Made by a program: the position numbers and the translations under genes | Origin: Paralithodes platypus | Taxonomy: Eukaryota; Arthropoda; Malacostraca; Decapoda; Lithodidae | Assembly (NCBI GenBank): GCA_032716605.1 | Contig: CM064552.1 | Location: 4,820,772-4,884,771, forward strand | Length of the DNA: 64,000 bases | Reading direction: 5' to 3' | Shown here: positions 31,890-42,477 of the stretch, piece by piece | How the letters are laid out: every line of letters starts with the position of its first letter | How positions within the stretch are numbered: the first letter of the stretch is position 1 | Notes under the pieces: generated by a model | Told to the model about the DNA's origin: nothing | Database searches by the model: none | What the model saw: only the letters and a program-made list of their open reading frames with translations

Positions 31890-33140
31890 TATCTATCTAT
31901 ATACTCAGGCCCAATCCCCACTTTTCCTATTTTTTGACAACAGAAAACAATGAACACACAAAAACAAAACACAAATTCACACACAACTAGGTCATCCAGG
32001 AGAAGACCCAGAGACCAGGGTCCCTCCAGCACTCCCCGACCATCCGGAGAGGTTCCGATCTCAGGAGGCAGACATGCCGCGAAGCCCTACCACCACACTT
32101 CCAGGCGCACCCTTCATACAAACAGTCTCCCCTGGCCAGGAGCCTGATGGACTATTATCTAGTCCAACTTGTGCCTGACCCCTTCCCCCAAATGACCATG
32201 TGTTCACTCATCTATTCACAAGCATTCTCCATTCATTCTTGTTTATTACCACTTCCCTTGCCTGATCTATAGTCATTCCTCTATCATCCAAAGCTTGTCT
32301 TACACAGTCTCTCCATCTCAATGGGGGTCATCCTGCCCTTCTATCTTTCCTTGTATATGACTCACATATTTTCTTTGTAAGACTTTCATCTTCCATTCGT
32401 TCAACATGACCAAACCAGCTCAGCACCCTTCTGTCCACTCTGGCCGATAAATGTTCCTGCTGTCCCACTCTCCTACGTATCTCTTCATTCCTCAATCTGT
32501 CTCTATGAGAACTCCACACATACTCATCAAGAAGCTCATCTCCATCACATCCAGCTTTCTTCTCTCCTTTTCCTTCAGAGCCCATGTCTCAGCCCCATAC
32601 ATCACTGTTGGCACAACAATTCCTTGATACATTGCACTATTTACTTTCATTCCGAGATTTCTCATCTTCCACATACTTCCCATTGCTCCGAAAACCTTCC
32701 TTCCTTCACACACACTCTGTTTTACTTTAATTTCCATACCTCCACTCCTGCTTATCATTCCTCCTAGATATTTTAAACACTCTACTTGTTCCAATATTTC
32801 CCCATCCAGCCTCAATCTAGATTCACCCCTATTACACACCATTACTTTACTTTTATTGATGTTCCCCTTCAGTTTCCTCCTCCCACAAACCACACCAAAC
32901 TACTTGACTACCCGCTGCAGTTTCTCCTCAGAATCCGCCACCAACGCTGTGTCATCAGCGAACAGCAACTGATTCAACTCCCAATCTCTACCATTATTTC
33001 CTACTAAACCCAATCCTCTTCCCATAGTTCTCATTTTCACCTCCCTCACCTCACCATCCATAAACATATTAAACAGCCATGGTGTTATTACACAACCCTG
33101 TTGTAAACCTACGTTTACCTGAAACCATTCACTCAACTCT
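31890..33140 (-). mobile_element. RTE-like LINE family B, coding part plus 3' UTR
   Basis: Minus-strand peptides: VNVGLQQGCVITPWLFNMFM and LLFADDTALVADSEEKLQ (reverse transcriptase, 32900-33136), then INKSKVMVCNRGESRLRLDG, ECLKYLGGMISRSGG, IVVPTVMYGAETWALKEKER and RVLSWFGHVERMEDESLTKK (32340-32893). A ~400-bp 3' UTR runs to a GATA-like end near 31890. The 3' UTR motifs (ctggccaggggagac, ttggactagataatag) identify the scattered repeats at 3235, 4005, 13870, 25130 and 28405 as truncated copies of this LINE. The coding region has one or two frame changes and lacks the 5' half. Confidence 0.8.
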
Positions 33141-33817
33141 CACCATTTCCTACTATATATACTGTATATAGGGGTGCACCGGATATCCGGGCCGGATATT
33201 GCAATTATCCGGTATCCGGCCGGATAAGATCCGGATAATAGCAATAGGAACAAATCATTTCAATGAAACTTGTGCTACATATAAATCTGAGTAATTATGT
33301 CTGATTTAGCAGACACAACCTTAAATGTCTGACCACCAGTGAGCACAACTGCTCTGACTACTGTTATGACTTAACTGGCAGATGATACAACAGCCCAAGT
33401 GGTACTAACAGTTTCCTTTATTGGACCTGAAGTGAACTGATTCAGTTTGTAACTTTGCTGCACCGGATCCTTACTTGGGGAGTTAAGATTCTTTACTCAA
33501 CTTTGTTTAATAATTACCTTACATGTTAGTACTGTACTGCTACACTCGTCTATACTTCTAACATACTTGACCATATGGTGTTAGTCCTGTTGTAAATAAA
33601 AAATCTGCTTCCATGCTGATTCCCTGCCTAGGCAAACTATTTTGTCTCTGCTTTCCTCTAACATCTCCCCTTCTTGCTGGAAGTTTGCCCTTATTCAACC
33701 TGTTCAACAGAAGGGGGACCGCGCTGAACTCTCCATCTATCGTCCAATTGCTCTCATTTCTTGGATTTCTAAAGTTTTAAAATCTACTCTTAATTTAAAA
33801 TTTCTTAAGCATTTGTG

Positions 33818-33895
33818 AGCATAGGACGTGAGACCGGAACCGTACTTCGTGTGAAGCACTTGGTCTTTAAATTTATGTATGTATGTAAGTCCATA
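33818..33895 (+). mobile_element. LINE family A 3' tip
   Basis: gacgtgagaccggaaccgta, then gcacttggtctttaaattta and (TATG)n, as at 1280-1334. Confidence 0.65.
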
Positions 33896-33929
33896 ATCTT
33901 CTTTCAGATCGCCAGTATGGTTTCCTTAA

Positions 33930-34508
33930 CCCGGGAACTGCGGGGAGACTCTTAAGAGTTCCCCCGGCGGACTGCGGGGAGACTCTTAAGAGTCAGAGAA
34001 AAAAAAAATCAACTTTTGACATAAATTTTTTTTTTTTTTTTTTTTTTTTGGCCCCTGGGCCATGCAAAATCTCAGTCCTCTACCTCCCCTCCTTCCCCAC
34101 TTTCCTCCTCTCCTTCAGTTATCACCTATATTCCCTTATTCTGAGGTATATTTTTGTGCTAACATTAGAAATCCGGTTACAGGGTGTGGTCATCACTGAT
34201 AGCAAGCGAGAGAGAGTATCGATCGACTGTGTCTCAGTGGCCTTGGGGGAAATTGGCGGGAAAGCAGCTTGCCTCACCCATACATTATACAACTCACGGG
34301 CTATATCTCCGATTTTGACCATCCAAACGCTGTTTTCACTCGTTTTATTGTTGTTTCAGGTTAATACCTTTATAATCAACCCATAATAGGCGCATATGGA
34401 TAAGTATTAATGCTATTAATGGTACAATTAATATTTTAGTGACGGAAAAACCTCAAATACGTCAGCACAGGGGGACGTTTCCAATTACCCCCATGCGCAC
34501 TTGTTAGG
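33930..34508. mobile_element. TTAA-flanked element in the Jockey-type LINE
   Basis: It lies between TTAA at 33926-33929 and 34509-34512. Removing the block and one TTAA restores QYGFLKQCSTGDLSYL, a standard reverse-transcriptase segment. Ends CCCGGGAACTGCGGGGAG and reversed CCTAACAAGTGCGCATGGGG are only weakly alike. The left end has a direct repeat of actgcggggagactcttaag. A T run occupies ~34027-34049. piggyBac-like on target and CC ends. Confidence 0.7.
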
Positions 34509-35189
34509 TTAAACAATGCTCTACTGGTGATCTTTCTTATCTTACTAAATATGGGTCATCCTCTTTCCGTTCGGCGAGACCTTTTCTATAGAGTCTGGCA
34601 CAAATAATTTATTTCCAAACTACCCTCCTTTGACTTCTATTCCTGTCTGTGCCTATATTTCTAAATTTGTTACTGGCCGTTCCATAGCTGCGGTTGCTCA
34701 CCTCCTCAATCTATCAACTCCGGTGTTCCTCAGAGTTCCAGTTTTATTTATAATATTCATTAATGATCTACAGTACTCAACTTTACCTCCAGTTCTATCC
34801 ATTCATATGCTGACGACTCTACCTAACACTATTCGACTAGTTTTCTATAACGTCCCACAATGCAATCACTCCAAAACTCACGTGATGAGGCCATAGCACG
34901 CTTATCTTCTGATCTGTCAATTATTTCCGATTGGGGGCGAGAAAATCTTGTTAACTTTCATTGCTTCCAAAACCCTATTTCTCCATCTATGTATGTAGGC
35001 TACCTGTTACAATCTTCCACACGACAATCCTTTACTATTCAACAACACACAAACCCTTCGTCTACTCTCAATAGTCTTGGTGTCTCTTTTTCTTCTGATC
35101 TTTCTTGGAAAGTTCATATCACCACTCCAGAAGTTGGGTGGGCTCTCTTTACTACCACACAGGGGCATAGTGTGCCCATAAGAAGAACA

Positions 35190-35735
35190 TAAGAAAATGG
35201 GAGTCTGCAGAAAGCCGATTGGCCTAAGCAAGGCAGATCCCTGTCCCACACAACCCCAAATCAATTACAAAGCCCAATTATAGGCTCAACACTCTAATAC
35301 CCTGAGGATCATCTTACCAAAACGGTTAGAGATTAACGCAGGATTATGGGGGTCTGCAGAGCGCTGATTGGCCCAACCCGGCTGATCCCCCTTCACACCC
35401 AACCCTTCTCGTCCATATGCTTATCCAATTTTATCTTAAAGCTCCCTACAGTTTTAGATCCCACTATAGCACTTGGTAGTCCATTCCACCCATCTACAAC
35501 TCTGTTACCAAACCAATATTTGCCTATATCTTTTCTGAAACGAAATTTATCTAATTTGAAACCATTGGTACGAGTTCTTTCGCTATCACTGAGCTTTAGT
35601 ACATTTGTCATGTCCCCTTTGTTAATCCCACTAACCCACTGGAACACCTCTATCATATCCCCTCTAACTCTGCGTCTCTCTAACGAATGTAAACCTAATT
35701 TCTTCAACCTTTCTTCATACGGAAGATTTCTAATA
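35190..35735 (-). mobile_element. CR1-like LINE 3' end
   Basis: A minus-strand frame (35393-35845) contains IRNLPYEERLKKLGLHSLER, VRGDMIEVFQWVSGINKGD, FRFRKDIGKYWFGNRVVDGW and LPSAIVGSKTVGSFKIKLDK. The 3' UTR follows with the CCGATTGGCC and tctgcag motifs and an aagaacataagaaa tail. It interrupts the Jockey-type LINE, whose frame resumes at ~35740. Confidence 0.8.
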
Positions 35736-36889
35736 TTATGTATCGAGTACCGGTACTGTTCGCAAGTTTGGGGAGATTCCACCCATACTGCACTTCTCGA
35801 AAGGAGGGTACAGTCAGAAGCATTTTGTCTCATCAACTCACACACCGCAATGTTGCATCTCTCTTACTCTTCTACCGCTATTACAATAATCAGTGTTCTT
35901 CAGAGCTCTTTCAGTGTATACTGTACCTCCTCCCATACAGTGGAGGGCACCCGCCTTTAAACACATTGCCACCCCTATTCTGTCCAACTCTCTAACCCAA
36001 GAGTGAACAGATTTTCCCCGTCTTTCTTGTACTTAACAAGTACCGGTACACTCTGGAACTCTCTCCCTCAATCTATCTTTCCCTCCTCCTATGACTTAGA
36101 CTGATTCAAGCTCCATGTGTCCAGATATTTTGACTCTACATACCTTGAATTTAGCTTCCTATCACTGCTTCAACATTGGAAGCAACCCCTGTTACAGACA
36201 GTATTGCCTTTTGTCTCCTTCATACACAAAAACAGGGGGAGGGAGGTTATACAGTATTTTCTCTATGGATGTGAGAATACAGAAATTATAAGTTGGCGAG
36301 GGAAGCTCATTATACCTAACATACAGTACTGACTACCCGGAACTGATATCATAATTGTTTTCTTCATTGGTAGCCTTAAATTATGAAAGATAAATTCTTG
36401 AAGTTTGTTGATTTGCAAATGGGCATGAATGCAAGACTGGAGGAGAAAATATATAATCGTATGTTTCAGACAAGTGTTCAGTATTCAAAAGCAACAGGTT
36501 TATAACTAGGTTATATGGAGTTCATGCAAGCTATCTTAGTGTAAGAGTTCTGATAAGCTACAGAAGTTTAAAATTATGCTATCCTTGGTAAGTAGACGGT
36601 TACTTTTTTGTCTAAACCAATTTTTTTAATTATCCGGTATCCGGCCGGATAATTTTTTGATATCCGGCTTATCCGGTATCCGGCCGGATAGCAAAATCTA
36701 CTATCCGGTGCACCCCTATATATATATATTTGAATATTATGTAAGACTTCTTGGACACTGAATGTAAAAGATTTTCCATGGCAATAAACTATTTTTAATT
36801 TGAATTTGAAGTCAACCACCACAAGCATGTTGTTCAAATCTGAGCAGTACCTCATGCTTACATATACTGTACTTACTGATTGATCCCAT

Positions 36890-37400
36890 AAGTAATAGTT
36901 TCTTTCAGTCTCCTGTCATAATAGTGGTATTCCAGACAGCCTTGTTCAGGGCTTGTCAAGATTTGATATCAGATTGAGGTACAGTTGCCAAGACATGTAC
37001 CTGGTATAAATATTGTGGAATGGCTGTATTTCAAGACACTAGAGGGCCTATCCCACAGCAGCATCTTTCCTAATTCTAATAAGAATAGAAAGAATAGAAA
37101 GAATACACCACCCAGAATGAGGGGCGGCACACTCGTCGGTGCCACTAGAAGTGGTGAACCCTACAATAGGTGACACTAGATACCGGTAGGAAGGTAGGCC
37201 CAATGAGTATAGAATTATCCTTCAAATCATAAATATACCTGTGACTGAATTAAATCCCACATCTTATGTCTACCTTTTAGTACAGCTAAATCCACAATCA
37301 GACTTCAACTCTTTACCCAATTTTGATCATCCATCCTCTCCACATGCCTTAACAAACCAAACCAAGTCTGCTTGTGTGCATCTCGTTGCTGATACCGGTA
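36890..37400 (-). mobile_element. Decayed LINE family A copy
   Basis: Minus-strand homology to 25975-26630: tctttcagtctcctgtcata near 36900 (3' UTR) and tttacccaattttgatcatc near 37312, with an unrelated stretch (~37000-37240, including three agaaagaat units) between them. It was later split at ATACCCAACCGC by the SINE C copy. Confidence 0.5.
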
Positions 37401-37418
37401 CTCCTAATACCCAACCGC

Positions 37419-37975
37419 GGGTGCTCAACCCTGAAAAGGCGGGTGCTCAACCCTGAAAAGGCGGGTGCTCAACCCTGAAAGGGGTTGAAATAGGGGAGCT
37501 ATCCCCCCGCCAAAGGCGGCTTTCTAGGGCCTTTCCTAGCTGATGCTGAGAGGATTGGGTTCTGGTCGTGTGGTGATGGGCTGGTCTATCAGAGTCAGAA
37601 CTGAGCGATCTCTGCCATACCCATAGCTTACTCTGACTGTTCCTTTTACTTATATATTTTCTAGATCTCAAGTGACGGCGTCTCTTCCGTGGATTGACCT
37701 CCCAATCTACCAAGATTGGAAGCCAAAGCGTCTCATTTTTCCTTTGCCCCTCAACTTTCTCTTTATAATTGCTGAGGGGCACAGGGCCCTGGGTGGGGCT
37801 TTGGTTTCCCGGGTGTTTCCGCACCCTCCTCAGCTCCCCGCCATGGAGTGGCTTCGGTCACCCAGGCTTTATTGTGGTCGGCAGGGAGGGTTCTGTGGGG
37901 GCACTCGGTTATGGCCTTGGCCTTGCTCTGGGCCTTGGGGCTGTTCGGCCAGGCAGCTTAGGGAACAACAACAAC
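37419..37975 (+). mobile_element. SINE C, longest copy, with 22-bp repeats at its 5' end
   Basis: A 557-bp copy is flanked by a perfect 12-bp duplication ATACCCAACCGC (37407-37418 and 37976-37987). It opens with three head-to-tail copies of a 22-bp unit (gggtgctcaaccctgaaaag plus gc), then ccgccaaaggcggctttcta. It continues with the body shared by 4817 and 43152, and ends ggccaggcagcttagggaac plus (AAC)n. I see no convincing tRNA A/B boxes or 5S/7SL similarity, so the origin of the 5' part is unknown. Confidence 0.9.
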
Positions 37976-38690
37976 ATACCCAACCGCCTGAGTTCATGTT
38001 GGCTCCAGTTCAGCACACCATCACATCAGCATTCAAACTTGCTAATCTGAAAAAAAAATAACGGGGTATGTAAGACAAGAACGTTTCTTGGACAATTTTC
38101 TGACACAATGAAATGAGCAGATCCAATATATTTTGCGCCTTGGGAAAATTTTGAGCAAAAGTCTTATACAGTACAGTACTATGGGGCATTTTACGAGTAA
38201 TTTAGGGCCAAAGGCTATACAATGTGGGAGTGTTTGTGCCTCTGCCAAATATTGCCGCTTGTATTACTTTTCTTATTCTGGATAAACCAAAAGTTTTTCC
38301 AAGGGGGAGAGTTACATAGATACACAGACCTTGTAGTCCCAACTAGGAGTTCTGGACTTAATAAAGTGGGATTTGCTACAAAGTGGAAGGTAAAGACAGC
38401 AAAGTACAGGGCTCTCTCCCCATCCACCATTCCCTCCGACCTTGAATCAAAATTTAGTTGGGAAAACAAGGCCCCAGCAGAATAAAAAAAAATCTACTGG
38501 GATTCTTAGTAGCCTATAGAAAGAAGTTAAGAATTATGGTACAGTGTATACTACAGTACACCACCTTTTTATCCAAAAATCATGTCTTGAAATTTAAGAT
38601 AAGAGAGTTTTACAGATATACGAGGGTCCCTCTAAAGAGAGCTAAATATGTGCACAAATGGCCAAATATACAGTTATCAATGTATTTAAA

Positions 38691-39268
38691 GATGGGACTA
38701 TGGATGAAGAGGTGCGGGAGAGGGTACAACAGGGGAAGAGGGTTGTAGGAACGCTAAAAGCAGTAACAAGAAATAGGGTGGTCAGTATGGAAGTGAAGAA
38801 GTCCTTGCATGACAGTGTGGTAATCCCGACACTGACTTACGGAAGCGAAGCATGGACGTTGGTTGAGAGACTCAGACCAAGAGTGAGAGCAGTGGAAATT
38901 AATTACTTAAGGAGTGCGTGCGGAGTTACATGGAGGGATAGACAGACTAATGAGGAAGTAAGGAGGTGTGGTGTGGAGGTAGATGTGCTGGAAAGTGTGA
39001 AAAGGAACAACTTGAGATGGTTCGGACATATGGAACGTATGGAAAGCGAGAGAATGACTAAGAGGGTGTACGAGAGCGAGGTGGAGGGACAGAGGGGGAG
39101 AGGTAGACCGAATATGAGGTGGAAGGATGGAGTGAGGAACTACATGAACGAAGGCGGTGCTGGTTGGGGGGGGGGCGTCGACTGACTGGGGACAGAGGTG
39201 CATGGGGGCGGTTCGTTCGTGGCCACCCCTTCGGGGATCGCGGCGTCAGGCAATAGATAGATAGATAG
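38691..39268 (+). mobile_element. RTE-like LINE (family R) 3' fragment
   Basis: The open frame 38658-39185 reads TMDEEVRERVQQGKRVVGTL, VVIPTLTYGSEAWTLVERLR, WRDRQTNEEVRRCGVEVDVL and NNLRWFGHMERMESERMTKR. The 3' end is a GATA tail. A 12-bp duplication AATGTATTTAAA flanks it (38679-38690 and 39269-39280). The frame is open to near the end, with a single change in the Gly-rich tail. Confidence 0.9.
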
Positions 39269-39280
39269 AATGTATTTAAA

Positions 39281-40162
39281 ACCATTTCAAGGCTGTCTTA
39301 ACTTTAAATTATCATCTAAGTCAAGCTCTCTCTACTTCAGGAGGGGGGGGGGGGGTTACATTAAGGCAATTAAGTACTCAGAGGCTAAATTAGTGAACAT
39401 TTGTGAAAAATAGGGATAGGAATAATTTTGGTAAACTGAAGTGATTAAATATTTGAATTATTTTGTATAAAAGGGATGTTACTGTACTGATCTATCTAAT
39501 TACTCCCCCTCCCCATATACTGTCGGCCAAAATGTCTGCCGTCGTCGTCCGTCTGTCAAGAAACTACCGTACTAAACTGTTAAATTGATTTTCACAAAAC
39601 TGGACACGTACATTTGATGGTTAATGTGACGGGCAATTAAAAAAAAAAAAAATGGCTCAATAGTCATGGTTGTAGGTAATAAAAATGGACCAGGACTTAT
39701 TGGCGTCATTATATATACTGTATTGCCAGCAGGGAGCAAGTACCGGTATAACAGCTGGGGTGTTCTATAAAATAACAACTCTTCTATTATGGGATTCCTG
39801 TCTTACGGATTTTTTTTTTTTTTTTTGCTCTTACCTTACTCAAGTTAGCTTACAGATGCGCAGATAAGTGCTACTTTTCTAATTTTGTCTCCCCTTTTTT
39901 CAATCCCTTTTAAAATTTCAGTTTCCTCAGCTGGGCGGGCCAAGCCACGGCGGCCATCAAATGATCAACACTTTTGTTTGTACATTTATGGGCTCTTCCT
40001 GAAACTTGGAACGCTCTATCTCTCATTCGATGATGTTTATTAGCCAATCAGAATTGAGATACTGTACGGTATAACATTACCCGAACGTGACGTCACTACA
40101 TTTCTTACGGTAGATCCTCTGGAAAAAGGCAAACTAGGCCTGTGTATCCAGCTCAGTGCCAG
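39281..40162. other. Unassigned AT-rich sequence with homopolymers
   Basis: Runs of G (~39343-39355), A (~39640-39652) and T (~39808-39826). A dispersed-repeat piece with GCCAGCAGGGAGCAA lies at 39725-39739. No coding block. Confidence 0.4.
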
Positions 40163-40164
40163 TA

Positions 40165-40718
40165 CAGTGCTTACCCCAATTTTGCGAGAAATTGGTCGAC
40201 ATTGCGGGCCGCAAAAGTGGAATTCGCAAAATTGGATTAACTAACCTTATAGGGAAAAATGAATATGGTCGACATTTCATCAGTGACGGCCCAATTTTTT
40301 GTGATTTCCGTCATTTATTTGCTTTGTTTGTACACACATACATGTAATTATGCATCCCACAATAAAGAAAAATACAGAAAAACATGAGACATCATCATCC
40401 TTGAGAAAATCAAATTAAATGAGTAATTGAGCATTTACAGTACTGTATTGCGAGACTGGAGAGATAACGTTTGTAAGCGGAAGGATACAGAGCTTGGGTT
40501 GTGACGTCGGGCCGCAGCGCAGCCTGATGTCACGACCCGGCCACCCCTCCCCCCCAAAAACTAGTGCGGAGAGCCCTACTTTCTTACAGTGTCACCCGCA
40601 AAAGTACTTATCTGTACATCGCAAAATTAGGTTTCCATCAAAAATTGCATTTTTGAGGTCTCGGTCGCAAAATTGGTGTTTCGCAAAATCAGAACACGCA
40701 AAATTGGAGTAATTACTG
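40165..40718. mobile_element. Tigger/pogo-like MITE with iterated internal motif
   Basis: Termini CAGTGCTTACCCCAATTTTG and reversed CAGTAATTACTCCAATTTTG, with TA on both outer sides (40163-40164 and 40719-40720). GCAAAATTGG or close variants recur at least six times in both halves. No transposase. Confidence 0.75.
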
Positions 40719-40744
40719 TACTTGCACTACTGCGGTCATTCACG

Positions 40745-41595
40745 GTGTTGGCGGCAGCGGCAGCAGACGCAACATTTTTACTATTCTGTATTTTTGCTTT
40801 ATAATCAAACTTCAAATCTTGTCTTCCCCATGCTTTATCAAGATTACTTTCAAACTTCCTTATTGATTCGGAATCGACTACATACTGGGGCAGTGCGTTC
40901 CATTCATTTACCACTATCACAAAATGAGTTATTTGCCTTTTCAAGCCTATTTCTTTCTTTGTAAATTTTCTTAGAGTGTCATCTCGTTCTTGTTCCCTCC
41001 CGCATCAAGAAGATACCTTCACACACATCCTCATCATACTTTCCTGACACTATCTTAAAAGTCTTTATCATATCCCCTCTCTTTCTCCTGTATGCCAGTG
41101 TCGGAAGTCCGAGTGTCCTCAACCTCTGCTCATAGCCCGCGTTCTTCAACGTTGGTACTAGCTTGCTAGCTCTCCTCTGCACTTTCTCCACTGCTTCTAT
41201 ATCCTTTACCATATTTGGAACCCACACCTGGTTCGCATATTCCAGGTGCGGCCTAACCAGCGCTGTATAGAGATTCCTGAAGATTTCTTCGTCAAGTGAT
41301 ACAAATGTCCTCCTTATCAGCCCTACAATTCTATTGGCTTTGTTTATCTTTTCCGCTAAATGTTCTGAGAAATTTAACTTGTTGTCTATCACTACTCCTA
41401 TATCCTTTTCTGCATTCACTTCCTCCATCGCTTCATACATACTGTATCCAACCTTGTCTATCTTGCTTGTCCCAATCCACATGTACTTGCATTTTTTTGG
41501 ATGAAAAGGCATTAACCAATGTTCAGACCATCCCTTCATGCCCTCCACATCTCCTTGAAGCAAATCCACATCTTCCTTACTCATCATATAAAATC
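40745..41595 (-). mobile_element. CR1/L2-like LINE C-terminal part
   Basis: A minus-strand frame (40979-41587) reads MSKEDVDLLQGDVEGMKGWS, FHPKKCKYMWIG, KDIGVVIDNKLNFSEHLAEK, YTALVRPHLEYANQVWVPNM and RRASKLVPTLKN, and resumes after a stop as VIVVNEWNALPQYVVDS. This is the region downstream of the reverse-transcriptase FADD motif in CR1/L2-type LINEs. It belongs to a different family from 6440-11690. It is 5'-truncated. Confidence 0.8.
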
Positions 41596-41720
41596 GCCGT
41601 CAAACTAGTCGAACTTAACCGCGGCGATCGACCTATGTAAACATTATGACGGCGGCGGACGTTTGAGATCATGTTCCCGTCTATTTTAACTGCCGTTGGA
41701 CGGTTGGATACAATAATATG
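41596..41720 (+). repeat. Dispersed foldback-family end (gttcccgtctatttt type)
   Basis: gccgtcaaactagtcgaact, gcggcgatcgacctatgtaa and atgttcccgtctattttaac recur at 42440-42490 and, as inverted arms, at 55700-55930. Confidence 0.55.
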
Positions 41721-41799
41721 TTAAGGGGCCCTGGCCCCTGGACCTCACCCTCACCTCCCCCCCCCCCCCCCATGACATATTGTCATCATTATATTATAC

Positions 41800-41910
41800 C
41801 CCCCCAGGGGGTAAGGGGGCCTTCATCTAATGGTGGAGGAAAAAAAGAATATGCCTCACGCATCCTACTGCGTGTCGAACAAGGCGACTAATAGGGGGGG
41901 ATGGCGATAG
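41800..41910 (+). mobile_element. Fragment resembling the 5' end of the RTE-like LINE
   Basis: ccccccagggggtaaggggg, aatatgcctcacgcat and tactgcgtgtcgaacaaggc resemble the start of the copy at 61724. Confidence 0.5.
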
Positions 41911-41934
41911 ACTTGTGGACCAACAGCCATTACT

Positions 41935-42325
41935 AGACAATAAAGTCTTTATCTTAGCACTGTCTTGGTATGGCACTGCCGAGGCTGGTGGGGTGCGGGT
42001 AGGTGCCACAGGGGACTGAGTCTTACCTGGGCGCCGTTTGGCACCACACCTATGTCGGCAACAGTGTTTGCATGTTGGAGCAGTGTTGGGGCAGGACTTT
42101 ATTGTTCTATAGTCCAATTGCCTAATATACAGTAGAGTCTTGTTATGGTGCTGTCTTTTTGTAACACTGTTAAGGCTGGTGTGGTTGCAGATACTGCAGG
42201 TGCAAGTGCTGCAGGGGGACTGTTGAGTTGCTGAGGCACGGTTAGCACTATACCAACATCAGCCACAGTGATGACCTGATGGGGCAGTGCTGTGGCAGGA
42301 CTTTATTGTACTACAGTACACTCCA
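41935..42325. repeat. Two diverged direct copies of a ~190-bp unit
   Basis: Both halves share cttg-tatggcactg/gtgctgt, aggctggtg, and the ending ggcaggactttattgt followed by ctatagt or actacagt. Confidence 0.6.
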
Positions 42326-42477
42326 ACTACTGAAAGGCAACCCCGTCTGAGCCGTTACAATGCATGTAATGGAAAAATGACGTTAAACCAATGTATGATG
42401 TGTATGTATATATATTGCCAGCAGGGGGCAAATAACTGAAAAAAATCGCCGTCAAAATTGACGCGAACTTAACTACA

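Larger units (their letters stand above)
33640..36115 (+). mobile_element. Decayed Jockey-type LINE, interrupted three times
   Basis: Plus-strand pieces in order: SWKFALIQPVQQKGDRAELS and YRPIALISWISKVLKS (33679-33800), DRQYGF (33908), CSTGDLSYLTKYGSSSF (34515 on), SGVPQ-like and YADDST-like remnants (34720-34830), RLSSDLSIISDWGRENLVNF and LGVSFSSDLSWKVHI (34890-35125), then YCSQVWGDSTHTALLERRVQ and HRNVASLLLFYRYY (35750-35890) and a C-terminal remnant to ~36115. These are reverse-transcriptase and C-terminal blocks of a Jockey-type ORF2. The gaps between them are later insertions at 33818-33895, 33930-34508 and 35190-35735. Confidence 0.75.
33169..36718. mobile_element. hAT-like element termini enclosing nested LINEs
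   Basis: The left end TAGGGGTGCACCGGATATCC and the complementary right end share the AGGGGTGCACCGGATA core and several further TATCCGGCCGGATA-type subterminal repeats in each ~75-100 bp end. These termini resemble hAT elements. An 8-bp duplication cannot be resolved because both flanks are TATATA runs. No transposase is seen; the interior is mostly the decayed Jockey-type LINE 33640-36115. Confidence 0.6.

Noticed and set aside
33169..36718. Autonomous hAT transposon
   Set aside because: No transposase or BED zinc-finger peptide is readable. The interior consists of LINE sequences.
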